Made by a program: the position numbers and the translations under genes. The notes beneath the pieces were generated by a model. It was given only the letters and a program-made list of their open reading frames with translations. It did not search any database and was not told the origin of the DNA. Of a DNA stretch of 13,025 nt, positions 6,728 to 13,025 are shown one piece after another (positions within the stretch are counted from its first letter, which is position 1; every line of letters begins with the position of its first letter). This stretch comes from Candidatus Pygmaiobacter gallistercoris (lineage in GTDB: Bacteria; Bacillota; Clostridia; Oscillospirales; Ruminococcaceae): positions 1 to 13,025 of the forward strand of contig DXIA01000165.1 in NCBI GenBank assembly GCA_019113125.1, read 5' to 3'.

Positions 6728-9389
6728 ACTTCATCAGGCTGCGGGCCAGCTCCGGCACCGCGGCCAGCGCCTCGTCCACCTTGGTGACATCCCGCACACC
6801 GGCCATCGCAAGATCCGGCTTGCCGCCGCCGTTGCCGCCGGTGATTGCCGAGGCGAGCTTTGCCAGTGCGCCTGCCTTGATGCCGCGGGCGATTGCCTCG
6901 CGGCCCACCGAGACGGCCATGCTTGCCTTGCCCTCGCTCTCGCCGCAGAGCACGGTGATACCGGTGGGCACCTGGTCGCGGATCTTCTCCGCCATGCTGC
7001 GCAGGCTGTCCGCACCGGTACCGCCGAAGTAGGCGGTGAAGATCTTGAGACCATCGACCTCCTTGGCGCTCTGGAACAGCCCCTCGACCTTCTGGTTTGC
7101 GGCGGCCGCCTTTGCCTTCTCGAGCTCGCTGCGCAGATCCTTGAGCTCGGCGTTGAGCGCCGCGATCCGGACCGGCAGATCCGCAATGTTGCCAACCTTC
7201 AGTTTCTCGGCAATCTCGCTCAGCTCCGCCGTCCGCTCGTCCAGCAGCGCGAGCAGGTTGGTGCCGGTGACACCCTCAATCCGGCGGATGCCCGCCGCAG
7301 CACTGCTCTCGGAGAGGATCTTAAACCCGCCCAGCATCGCGGTGTTGCTCACATGGGTACCACCGCAGAGCTCGGAGGAGAAGTCGTCGATGCCGACCAC
7401 CCGGACCTCCTCGCCGTATTTCTCACCGAACAGCGCCATCGCGCCCTGCGCCTTGGCCTCCTTGGCCGACATAATCCGGGTCACAACCGGCAGCGCTTCA
7501 TAAATCTTCTCGTTGACGATCTTCTCGACCTGATCGAGCTCCTCCTTGGTGACCGCGCCGAAATGGGTAAAATCGAACCGGACCCGATGGGCATCCTCAT
7601 AGGAACCTGCCTGATGAACATGCAGGCCCAAGACCTGACGCAGCGCCGCCTGCAACAGATGCGCCGCAGTGTGGTTGCGGGCGATGGCCATCCGGATCTT
7701 TTTGCTGACGCTGGCAACCAGCTCGGTGCCGGTCATCAGCAGACCGTTTTCAAGGGTGCAGGTATGGACATAAAATCCCTTCGGCGTCTTCTTGCAGTCG
7801 ACCACCTTGAGGCGCAGACCATTCGCGGTCAAAAAGCCCATATCACCGACCTGACCGCCAGCCTCTGCGTAGAAGGGGGTCTTATCCAGCACGACCAGCA
7901 GTCCCTCCTTGGGACCGTCGTCGGTCGAGACCGCATCCAGCAGCTCATTGCCATCCGAGATGGCCAGCACCTTTGCCTCGGTCTCCAGCTGATCGTAGCC
8001 GACAAACTCGGTCGGCTCGGCACTCAGCGCGCCGAACAAATCCCCGGCCCAGCCCGAGATATCCTTCTTCTTGCGGTCTTCCCGCGCCTTTTCCCGCTGT
8101 TTCTGCAGCTCGGTGCGGAAGGTCTCCTCATCGACCTCAATGCCGGCCTCGGCCGCAATCTCCTTGGTCAGATCAAGCGGGAACCCGAAAGTGTCCTGCA
8201 GCTTAAACGCCTCGACGCCCGAGAGAATCTTCTGTTTGCCGGCGATCGCCGCGCGGGAGACGTTGTCGATGAGATTATTCAGGATCGTAAGGCCCTGATC
8301 GATGGTGCGGGAGAACCGCTCCTCCTCAGCGCTGATGACCTTCTTGATATAGTCGGCGTGCTCCCGCAGCTCGGGATAGGCGCCGCCGTTCTCGTGGATG
8401 ACGGTGTCACAGAGCTCGGAGAGGAAGGGACGGGTAACCCCCAACATCCGACCGTGGCGCGCCGCACGGCGCAGCAGCCGGCGCAGCACATAGCCGCGGC
8501 CCTCATTGGAGGGCAGAATGCCGTCGCTGACCATGAAAACGGTAGAGCGGATGTGGTCGGTGATGACCCGGATCGAGATATCGGTCTTGTGGTCCTCATC
8601 GTACTTCTTGCCGGTAATCCGCTCCACATGGTTGAGGATCGCCCGCACGGTGTCGACCTCGAAGAGGTTGTCAACCCCCTGCATCACACAGGCAAGCCGC
8701 TCAAGGCCCATACCGGTATCGATATTCGGCCGGGCAAGGCGGGTATAGGTGCCCTTGCCGTCGGAGTCGAACTGGCTAAAGACGAGGTTCCAGACCTCCA
8801 TGTACCGGTCACAGTCACAGCCGACCTTGCAGTCCGGCTTGCCGCAGCCGTGCTCGGGACCGCGGTCGAAATAGATCTCACTGCAGGGGCCGCAGGGACC
8901 GGAACCGTGCTCCCAGAAGTTGTCCTCCTTGCCGAAACGGACCATGTGGTCCTCCGGGATGCCGATCTCCTTGGTCCAGATGTCATACGCCTCGTCATCC
9001 TCAAGATAAACCGAGATATACAGCTTGTCGGCGGGGATCTCGAGCACCTTGGTCAGATACTCCCAGCCCCAGCTGATCGCCTCGCGCTTGAAGTAATCCT
9101 GAAAACTGAAGTTGCCCAGCATCTCAAAAAAGGTGCCGTGCCGGGCGGTGATGCCGACCCGCTCAATGTCCGGGGTGCGGATGCACTTCTGACAGGTGCA
9201 AACCCGGTGGCGGGGAGGTTCCTCCTGCGCGAGGAACCATTTTTTCATCGGCGCCATGCCGCTGTTGATCAGCAGCAGGCTGTTATCGTCCTTCGGCACC
9301 AGCGGAAAGCTGTCCAGACGCATATGTCCCTTGCTCTCGAAGAAGGAGAGAAAGGACTCGCGCAGTTCATTGAGACCTGTCCATTTCAT
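6726..9389 (-). CDS. alaS: Alanyl-tRNA synthetase
   Basis: An 887-residue class II synthetase that charges tRNA-Ala and clears mischarged Ser- and Gly-tRNA-Ala. The N-terminus (FLSFFESKGH, then motif 2 region GNFSFQDYFK near 92-101) is the aminoacylation core; GMGLERLA marks motif 3. The editing domain carries the zinc ligands H573 and H577 (HTAAH) and C675 and H679 (CGGTH), equivalent to H564, H568 and C666 of E. coli. The C-Ala domain has the typical GGGKPDLAMAG stretch near the end. All parts are present, so the enzyme should be complete. The ATG at 9389 is chosen because conserved homologues begin MKWTGL and GGTGAT (9394-9399) lies 4 nt upstream; an in-frame GTG at 9398, with AAGGA upstream, would add three residues. 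It is first in the operon, under the T-box leader. Confidence 0.97.
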   Translation of the reverse strand: MKWTGLNELRESFLSFFESKGHMRLDSFPLVPKDDNSLLLINSGMAPMKKWFLAQEEPPRHRVCTCQKCIRTPDIERVGITARHGTFFEMLGNFSFQDYFKREAISWGWEYLTKVLEIPADKLYISVYLEDDEAYDIWTKEIGIPEDHMVRFGKEDNFWEHGSGPCGPCSEIYFDRGPEHGCGKPDCKVGCDCDRYMEVWNLVFSQFDSDGKGTYTRLARPNIDTGMGLERLACVMQGVDNLFEVDTVRAILNHVERITGKKYDEDHKTDISIRVITDHIRSTVFMVSDGILPSNEGRGYVLRRLLRRAARHGRMLGVTRPFLSELCDTVIHENGGAYPELREHADYIKKVISAEEERFSRTIDQGLTILNNLIDNVSRAAIAGKQKILSGVEAFKLQDTFGFPLDLTKEIAAEAGIEVDEETFRTELQKQREKAREDRKKKDISGWAGDLFGALSAEPTEFVGYDQLETEAKVLAISDGNELLDAVSTDDGPKEGLLVVLDKTPFYAEAGGQVGDMGFLTANGLRLKVVDCKKTPKGFYVHTCTLENGLLMTGTELVASVSKKIRMAIARNHTAAHLLQAALRQVLGLHVHQAGSYEDAHRVRFDFTHFGAVTKEELDQVEKIVNEKIYEALPVVTRIMSAKEAKAQGAMALFGEKYGEEVRVVGIDDFSSELCGGTHVSNTAMLGGFKILSESSAAAGIRRIEGVTGTNLLALLDERTAELSEIAEKLKVGNIADLPVRIAALNAELKDLRSELEKAKAAAANQKVEGLFQSAKEVDGLKIFTAYFGGTGADSLRSMAEKIRDQVPTGITVLCGESEGKASMAVSVGREAIARGIKAGALAKLASAITGGNGGGKPDLAMAGVRDVTKVDEALAAVPELARSLMK

Positions 9390-9393
9390 ACCT

Positions 9394-9399
9394 ATCACC
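9394..9399 (-). promoter_or_regulatory. Ribosome binding site deciding the alaS start
   Basis: On the - strand GGTGAT matches the 3' half of the Shine-Dalgarno consensus and lies 4 nt before the ATG at 9389. The rival GTG start at 9398 overlaps this site and would use AAGGA about 9 nt further up. The family N-terminus decides for the ATG. Confidence 0.5.
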
Positions 9400-9445
9400 G
9401 TATTCTTTCCTTAGTATTTCACGGCAAAGCAAAAGGCGCGGCGGG

Positions 9446-9486
9446 CCAAAAAGATAGGCCTCCGCCCCGGATAAGGGACGAAGGCC
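9446..9486 (-). terminator. T-box attenuator (intrinsic terminator)
   Basis: On the - strand GGCCTTCGTCCC (9486-9475) pairs with GGGGCGGAGGCC (9468-9457), 12 bp with two G-U pairs and a 6-nt loop, followed by TATCTTTTT. The 5' arm includes CGTCCC, which can instead pair with the T-box core to form the antiterminator, so the two structures exclude each other. Confidence 0.9.
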
Positions 9487-9719
9487 GTGAGTCTCCGTGG
9501 TACCACCCAAATTGCAGTGCAAGCGCACCGCCACTCAATCTGCCTTAACGCGGCAGCCTTCGCCCGGGATTAACGGGAGCTCAGGGGTGGCGCAGACCGG
9601 TGCCGGTGAAGGTCTTGCAGCCGGGAACCTTCTCTCTGAGATCGGCAGGCGCGGTCATGGGCCCCATCAACGCCTTTTTCGCTATCCACGCAGGCCGGCA
9701 AATCACCCACCGACCATAC
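9446..9719 (-). promoter_or_regulatory. T-box leader RNA (tRNA-Ala sensing) of alaS
   Basis: The leader of the alaS mRNA. The conserved T-box core GGGTGGTACCACG is on the - strand at 9508-9496. Its UGGU bulge is complementary to ACCA, the 3' end of a tRNA with discriminator A, as in tRNA-Ala. Upstream are a Stem I with the AGAGAG-type bulge and distal loop (about 9638-9606), GATAGCGAAAAAGG (about 9685-9672) as the proximal 5' strand, and several further hairpins (for example CTGCC/GGCAG at 9540-9556). A likely specifier loop reads TGCGCCA (9594-9588), offering GCG or GCC, both alanine codons; I favour GCC. Uncharged tRNA-Ala should stabilise the antiterminator and switch alaS on. Stem pairings were done by eye. 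Confidence 0.92.
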
Positions 9720-9725
9720 ACATTT

Positions 9726-9754
9726 ATTATAGTTTTCCACCGGTGGATTGTCAA
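9726..9754 (-). promoter_or_regulatory. Consensus sigma-A promoter of the alaS operon
   Basis: On the - strand TTGACA (9754-9749) and TATAAT (9731-9726) are both perfect and separated by 17 bp. Transcription should start near 9719, giving a leader of about 330 nt before alaS. The spacer contains TCCACCGGTGGA (9736-9747), a perfect 12-bp palindrome that could be an operator. The promoter lies in the short gap after the PBP stop. Confidence 0.9.
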
Positions 9755-9788
9755 GGAGAATCCCCTCTTGGAGCGCATCCGGAAAATT

Positions 9789-11393
9789 CTACTCTTCCAG
9801 CAGCTCAATGCCGTTGCAGATCCGGGCGAAGACCGGTGCAAGGCTCTCGCCGGTCTGATGGGTGGAATCCGCGAAAACGACAATGGTATATTGGGGGTCT
9901 TCCGCCGGATAGTATCCCGCAAACCAGCTGTCCAGCAGCTCGTTGCCGTCTTCGTCTGTCCGACCGGTTTGGGCTGTGCCGGTCTTGCCCGCAGCGGTTG
10001 ATCTGTCCGGTTTTGCCCGCTGCGCCGTCCCCTCCTCCACCACATACTGGAGCATCTGCTGCAGTTTTGTGCAGTTTTCCTCATCAAATACCCGCACCAT
10101 TTCCTGTGCCGGCGCCGCCTTTAAAAGTTTTCCGCTGTCGGCATCCACCACCCCTTCCGCCAGGGTCGGACCGACATAGATCCCATCGTTGGCGATGGTG
10201 TTGATCGCCGCGGCGATCTGTACCGGCGTTGCAAGCAGTCGGCCCTGTCCAAAGCTGATGGATGCGAGCTGACCGCTGTTTTCGAGTTCCTCCGCATCCG
10301 GCAGATTGCCTGCAGCCGAGAAGTAATCATCCGCCAGCTGTGTCACCCGTCCGAGCCCGAACAACGTGGCTGTCCGTATGATCGCCTCACCGCCGAGCTG
10401 CTGACCGAGCCAGATAAAATAACAGTTGCAGGACTCTGCCAGCGCGGTCTGCATCGTCATCTCTCCGTGCGCCTTGCTGTTGTTGCAGTGATAAATATGA
10501 CCATCGATCTCGATCGCTCCGGTGCAGGTGTAAACCACATTTTCATCTATCCCCGCTGTCAGTGCAGCGGCGGCGACCAGCGGCTTAAAGACCGAACCGA
10601 CATTATAGGCACTAATTGCCCGGTTGAGCAGGCTGGTATTGTCCGCCTTGATCGCATCGCTTACCCGATAGGGGTCGTAGGTCGGCATGCTGACCACCGC
10701 CCGCAGCTTTCCGCTGCCGGTCTCCATCACCACAACCGCCCCCTGCGACAGCTGTTCCAGCGCAATTCCCTCACAGATCCGCTGGATCTCACGGTCCAGT
10801 GTCAGTTGAACCGCCTGCCCGGTTCCCTGCTGCTCCACCAGTTCCGGCTCGGTTCCCGCCATCAGCCCGCCCGCTGCCGTAGTGGTACAGCGAACAAAGG
10901 TCCGCGTCCCCCCCTCTGCGAGCAGGTCATCGTAGCAGCGCTCAATCCCGCTGACCCCATTCCCGTCCTGATCCAGGTAGCCCAGCGTGTGGACTGCGAT
11001 CGGCGCTTCATAATATCGCTTTGGCGCCTCGAAAAAATAGAGGTCTTTGGATTGTTCCTCTACTGTTTCTAGTGGGATCAGCGAAGGCGCAGCGCTGGTT
11101 GTACCATAGAGCAGCGCGGCATTTTCCTCACTCAACAGCGGGTAGAGCCGCGCATAGCTGTCATCTCCCGGAAGAGCCAGTGCGAAGGTCTGGGTTACCA
11201 CACCGGTCAGTGGCTGCATCCGGCAGTCGTAGATCTGGGCTCTGCCGTTATATAGCGGGAGCAGACAGCTGCTTTGAACCGTCGCCGCCTCCGCCGACTG
11301 GGTATTGAGAGAAAGTCCGACCAACCGGGCTTGCAGCAGTGCAAACAAAACGAAAAAAACCGCCACCATCGCGATGATCCGTTTGCCGTTCAT
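9789..11393 (-). CDS. Class B penicillin-binding protein (transpeptidase)
   Basis: A 534-residue membrane-anchored peptidoglycan DD-transpeptidase (COG0768, FtsI/PBP2/SpoVD-like). One N-terminal membrane anchor (about 4-28) precedes a compact N-terminal region (to about 190) and the transpeptidase domain. Active-site motifs are S267-V-F-K270, S321-C-N323 and K470-T-G472, so it should be catalytically able and bind beta-lactams. No PASTA domains are present, and the N-terminal part is shorter than in FtsI or PBP2. The ATG at 11393 has GGGGAGG 7-8 nt upstream. The frame stays open upstream to 12389, but that part reads antisense through the GT8 gene and lacks protein character, so the 866-residue version is rejected. 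It probably acts in cell-wall synthesis at division, elongation or sporulation; which of these cannot be told. Confidence 0.92.
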   Translation of the reverse strand: MNGKRIIAMVAVFFVLFALLQARLVGLSLNTQSAEAATVQSSCLLPLYNGRAQIYDCRMQPLTGVVTQTFALALPGDDSYARLYPLLSEENAALLYGTTSAAPSLIPLETVEEQSKDLYFFEAPKRYYEAPIAVHTLGYLDQDGNGVSGIERCYDDLLAEGGTRTFVRCTTTAAGGLMAGTEPELVEQQGTGQAVQLTLDREIQRICEGIALEQLSQGAVVVMETGSGKLRAVVSMPTYDPYRVSDAIKADNTSLLNRAISAYNVGSVFKPLVAAAALTAGIDENVVYTCTGAIEIDGHIYHCNNSKAHGEMTMQTALAESCNCYFIWLGQQLGGEAIIRTATLFGLGRVTQLADDYFSAAGNLPDAEELENSGQLASISFGQGRLLATPVQIAAAINTIANDGIYVGPTLAEGVVDADSGKLLKAAPAQEMVRVFDEENCTKLQQMLQYVVEEGTAQRAKPDRSTAAGKTGTAQTGRTDEDGNELLDSWFAGYYPAEDPQYTIVVFADSTHQTGESLAPVFARICNGIELLEE

Positions 11394-11400
11394 ACGCCCA

Positions 11401-11407
11401 CCTCCCC
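11401..11407 (-). promoter_or_regulatory. Ribosome binding site fixing the PBP start
   Basis: On the - strand GGGGAGG ends about 7 nt before the ATG at 11393. It rules out the much longer upstream extension of the same frame. Confidence 0.8.
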
Positions 11408-11436
11408 TGTTAGTCTGCGCTCCCGCGCGAGATTTT

Positions 11437-11455
11437 AAGCTGAAATTTACAGCTT
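11437..11455. repeat. Inverted repeat in the PBP/GT8 divergent promoter region
   Basis: AAGCTG (11437-11442) and CAGCTT (11450-11455) form a 6-bp inverted repeat with a 7-bp A/T spacer. It lies between the divergent starts, upstream of the candidate GT8 promoter and in the PBP leader, where a repressor or activator could bind. Short, so it may be chance. Confidence 0.3.
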
Positions 11456-11459
11456 TCGA

Positions 11460-11488
11460 TAGAAATTCGAGCCATATTATGCTACACT
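11460..11488 (+). promoter_or_regulatory. Candidate promoter of the GT8 gene
   Basis: TAGAAA (11460-11465) and TACACT (11483-11488) are 17 bp apart, each 4 of 6 to consensus, with an extended -10 TGC before the second box. TATTAT at 11475-11480 is an alternative -10 without a good -35. Weak evidence only. Confidence 0.35.
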
Positions 11489-11503
11489 GTTTTAAAATTT
11501 CAT
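11476..11503 (-). promoter_or_regulatory. Candidate promoter of the PBP gene
   Basis: On the - strand ATGAAA (11503-11498) and CATAAT (11481-11476), spacer 16 bp. Its -10 box lies inside the spacer of the GT8 candidate promoter, so the two divergent promoters would compete for polymerase. Weak evidence only. Confidence 0.35.
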
Positions 11504-11522
11504 TTAAATCGGAGGTCCTGTC

Positions 11523-12341
11523 ATGAATCTGCTCGTCACCATTGACGAAAATTATATCGGGCCCCTGCGGGTAATGCTCTGTTCCCTTCTGCTGAGCAAT
11601 CCTGCCGAACATTTTTCCGTCTACCTCGCCCATCGCGCCATGACAAGCGACCAGCTTGCGTCCGTCTGTGAGGGATTTGATTCCAAATATCTCTCGCTGC
11701 ACCCGATCCAGGTCTCCGACCAGCAGCTCATTGGCGCCCCGGTCGAAAAACGATATCCCCGGGAAATGTATTACCGCCTTTTTGCCGCGCGCTATCTTCC
11801 CGACAGCCTGGATCGAATTCTCTACCTCGATCCCGATCTTGTAGTCCTCGGTCCGGTGCGCCCTCTCTACGAGATCGATCTCGACGGACATTGGTTTGCC
11901 GCGGCAAGCCATGTGCACCAGGTTGTGCAGCGACTCAATGAACTGCGGCTCAACATTCCCAGCGGAGGCGCTTATGTCAACAGCGGGGTCCTGTTGATGG
12001 ACCTCGCCGCCCTGCGAGCCGAACAGGATGCTGATCAGATTCTCTCCTACATTCGGGAGAATCGTTTTCGGATGGTTCTCCCGGATCAGGATGTGCTCAA
12101 TGCACTCTACTATGACCGGATTCTTCAGCTCAATCCGCTGATCTACAACCTGTCCGAAAAATATCTGCTGCATCACAATTTTGATCTCTCCGCTCAACCT
12201 GTTGATCTTGATTGGATCCGTTCCAACACGGTATTCATCCATTACTGCGGCCGAAACAAGCCTTGGCGAGAGGGATATCTTGGCATTCTCGGACGCTTTT
12301 ACCAAGAATTTGCGCAACAGCTGCCCAGCCATCTTGACTAA
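11523..12341 (+). CDS. Family 8 glycosyltransferase
   Basis: A 272-residue retaining glycosyltransferase of family GT8 (LgtC/GspA-like), which moves a sugar from a UDP-sugar to a cell-surface glycan. Metal and nucleotide-sugar motifs are all present: YLDPDLVV at 101-108 with D103-x-D105, YVNSGVLLMDL at 151-161, LPDQDVLN at 187-194 and HYCGRNKPW at 240-248, where H240 is the third metal ligand. There is no signal peptide and no clear membrane segment; a cytosolic or membrane-associated enzyme is expected. The length is slightly short for the family but the catalytic core is complete. GGAGG lies 7 nt before the ATG. It is divergent from the PBP gene and followed by its own terminator, so it is likely monocistronic. 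Donor and acceptor are unknown. Confidence 0.93.
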   Translation: MNLLVTIDENYIGPLRVMLCSLLLSNPAEHFSVYLAHRAMTSDQLASVCEGFDSKYLSLHPIQVSDQQLIGAPVEKRYPREMYYRLFAARYLPDSLDRILYLDPDLVVLGPVRPLYEIDLDGHWFAAASHVHQVVQRLNELRLNIPSGGAYVNSGVLLMDLAALRAEQDADQILSYIRENRFRMVLPDQDVLNALYYDRILQLNPLIYNLSEKYLLHHNFDLSAQPVDLDWIRSNTVFIHYCGRNKPWREGYLGILGRFYQEFAQQLPSHLD

Positions 12342-12350
12342 ACGCACAAA

Positions 12351-12377
12351 GGGGAGGATTTCTATCCTCTCCATTTT
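12351..12377 (+). terminator. Intrinsic terminator after the GT8 gene
   Basis: GGGGAGGAT (12351-12359) pairs with ATCCTCTCC (12364-12372), 9 bp with one G-U and a TTCT loop, followed by ATTTT. It starts 9 nt after the GT8 stop. The T-run is short, so termination may be partial. Confidence 0.75.
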
Positions 12378-12386
12378 GAACCGAAT

Positions 12387-12416
12387 CATGATTTTATCCG
12401 AGTCGGCATGATTTTA
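12387..12416 (+). repeat. 10-bp direct repeat upstream of the HD-gene promoter
   Basis: CATGATTTTA occurs at 12387-12396 and again, identical, at 12407-12416. The units are exactly 20 bp apart, about two helical turns, and the second ends one base before the -35 box (12418). This layout suits a dimeric activator bound on one face of the DNA. Confidence 0.65.
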
Positions 12417-12417
12417 C

Positions 12418-12446
12418 ATGACAAATTCACATTCTTCTTTTATAAT
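12418..12446 (+). promoter_or_regulatory. Promoter of the HD-domain gene
   Basis: ATGACA (12418-12423, 5 of 6) and TATAAT (12441-12446, perfect) with a 17-bp spacer. The start site should be near 12453, giving a leader of about 50 nt. Confidence 0.85.
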
Positions 12447-12452
12447 GCTGCT

Positions 12453-12473
12453 GGATGCCGGAAACCGGCCTCC
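12453..12473 (+). other. 5'-end hairpin in the HD-gene leader
   Basis: GCCGG (12457-12461) and CCGGC (12465-12469) pair around an AAA loop; GGA/TCC (12453-12455/12471-12473) extend the stem past one mismatch. It begins at the predicted transcription start, where such hairpins often protect mRNA from 5' decay. Confidence 0.45.
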
Positions 12474-12501
12474 CACTTATTTATAAACGGAGATGACGCC
12501 C

Positions 12502-12993
12502 ATGTGGAATGAGGAAGACCGCACGGCCTTTCTCGAATTGGTTTCCCCGCTGCTGCAGGAGACCGACGTGCAGAAAATGCGCGATTTTTCCCAGCATGCC
12601 GAGGGAATCAGCTGCTATGATCACAGCCTTTTTGTTTCCTATCTGAGCTTTCTGATGGCGCGGCGCCTTGGACTGGACTGCCGTGCAGCGGCCCGGGGAG
12701 GACTGCTGCATGACCTGCATCTCTGCCATTGGGAAAACACCGATGTCGGTCGCGCGCGCCGGCTGGTGCTCCACCCGCAGCTCGCGCTGCAGAATGCGGA
12801 AAAGTTTGGTCTTGACGACAGGGAACGAGATATCATCGTCAAACATATGTGGCCGCTGACCCGTCCTCTGCCCCGTTATCGTGAGAGTTTTGTTGTCAGC
12901 CTGGCCGACAAGATCTGCGCCACTGCTGAGATGCTGCATCTCTACCGCTCCAGCAAGGTGCAGTTCCGTCTGCAGCTTGCCGACGCTTATTGA
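12502..12993 (+). CDS. HD-domain phosphohydrolase
   Basis: A 163-residue protein made of one HD domain, a metal-dependent phosphohydrolase fold acting on nucleotides or phosphoesters. Likely metal ligands are H41, H70-D71, H91, H115 and D136 (ADK), the H...HD...H...H...D pattern of binuclear HD enzymes. The stretches AARGGLLHD (63-71) and IIVKHMWPL (111-119) recur in a common Firmicutes family of uncharacterised HD proteins. The ATG at 12502 is chosen because GGAG (12489-12492) lies 9 nt upstream; the in-frame ATG at 12493 touches that site and is too close. The gene has its own strong promoter. A small hairpin (12995-13010) follows the stop. Substrate unknown. Confidence 0.88.
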   Translation: MWNEEDRTAFLELVSPLLQETDVQKMRDFSQHAEGISCYDHSLFVSYLSFLMARRLGLDCRAAARGGLLHDLHLCHWENTDVGRARRLVLHPQLALQNAEKFGLDDRERDIIVKHMWPLTRPLPRYRESFVVSLADKICATAEMLHLYRSSKVQFRLQLADAY

Positions 12994-12994
12994 A

Positions 12995-13010
12995 ATCTCT
13001 AAAAAGAGAT
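12995..13010 (+). other. Hairpin after the HD gene, cut by the window edge
   Basis: ATCTCT (12995-13000) pairs with AGAGAT (13005-13010) around AAAA. No T-run follows within the window. The A-rich start followed by GAGATCGCACCGG could instead be the 5' arm of a longer terminator whose other half lies beyond 13025. Confidence 0.35.
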
Positions 13011-13025
13011 CGCACCGGACCATGA

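Noticed and set aside
6636..9548. A 970-codon open frame on the + strand
   Set aside because: It is antisense to alaS over its whole length, its product is low in recognisable motifs, and it lacks a ribosome site. Long antisense frames are common opposite GC-rich genes of regular codon use.
9581..10087. A 168-codon frame on the - strand over the T-box and the PBP end
   Set aside because: It overlaps the PBP in another frame and continues into the structured T-box leader; no motifs.
11394..12389. Upstream extension of the PBP frame to 866 residues
   Set aside because: It runs antisense through the GT8 gene, which has full motifs. A strong ribosome site fixes the PBP start at 11393, followed by a normal membrane anchor. 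An automatic caller could mis-set this start.
12481..13023. A 180-codon open frame on the - strand
   Set aside because: It is antisense to the HD gene, which has the HD motifs, a promoter and a ribosome site.
1..13025. CRISPR array, transposon, prophage, defence system or tRNA genes
   Set aside because: Nothing with regular repeats and spacers, transposase, integrase, phage or defence-type motifs, nor a tRNA-like cloverleaf, was seen on either strand.

Overview
The window looks like a chromosomal stretch of a low-GC-lineage but GC-rich Firmicute, most likely a gut-type clostridium of the Oscillospirales/Ruminococcaceae kind. The evidence is indirect: strong Shine-Dalgarno sites, a T-box leader in front of alaS, consensus sigma-A promoters, and protein families typical of that group (RNase M5-like Toprim protein, HIT protein, small class B PBP, GT8 glycosyltransferase, HD phosphohydrolase). 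I cannot name a species from the sequence alone.

Left edge: a small cupin gene (+, 40-372) ends at a strong hairpin (388-429). That hairpin also serves as the end of a long leftward gene cluster.

Centre (436-9754, all on the - strand; listed in transcription order, right to left): a consensus promoter (TTGACA, 17-bp spacer, TATAAT) leads into an alanine-type T-box leader, then alaS, a HIT-family protein, a purine phosphoribosyltransferase, comEC, holA, an RNase M5-like Toprim domain fused to a HAD phosphatase, and an RlmA-type 23S rRNA methyltransferase. From the phosphoribosyltransferase onward the genes abut or overlap (TAA directly followed by GTG; an ATGA overlap; a 14-nt overlap; a 3-nt gap), which implies one translationally coupled operon. 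If there is no internal promoter, tRNA-Ala charging would gate expression of DNA-uptake, clamp-loader and RNA-modifying proteins along with alaS.

Right (9789-13025): a class B penicillin-binding protein (-, 9789-11393) lies directly upstream of the alaS promoter. It is divergent from a GT8 glycosyltransferase (+, 11523-12341). A terminator follows the GT8 gene. A 10-bp direct repeat with 20-bp periodicity then sits just upstream of a strong promoter for an HD-domain phosphohydrolase (+, 12502-12993).

No tRNA, rRNA, CRISPR array, insertion sequence or phage gene is visible. The most notable points are the Toprim-HAD fusion with an altered HAD motif I (DxH instead of DxD), a ComEC whose C-terminal metallo-beta-lactamase-like domain lacks its metal ligands, and the regulatory architecture around alaS and the HD gene. 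I found no wholly new multi-gene system here.
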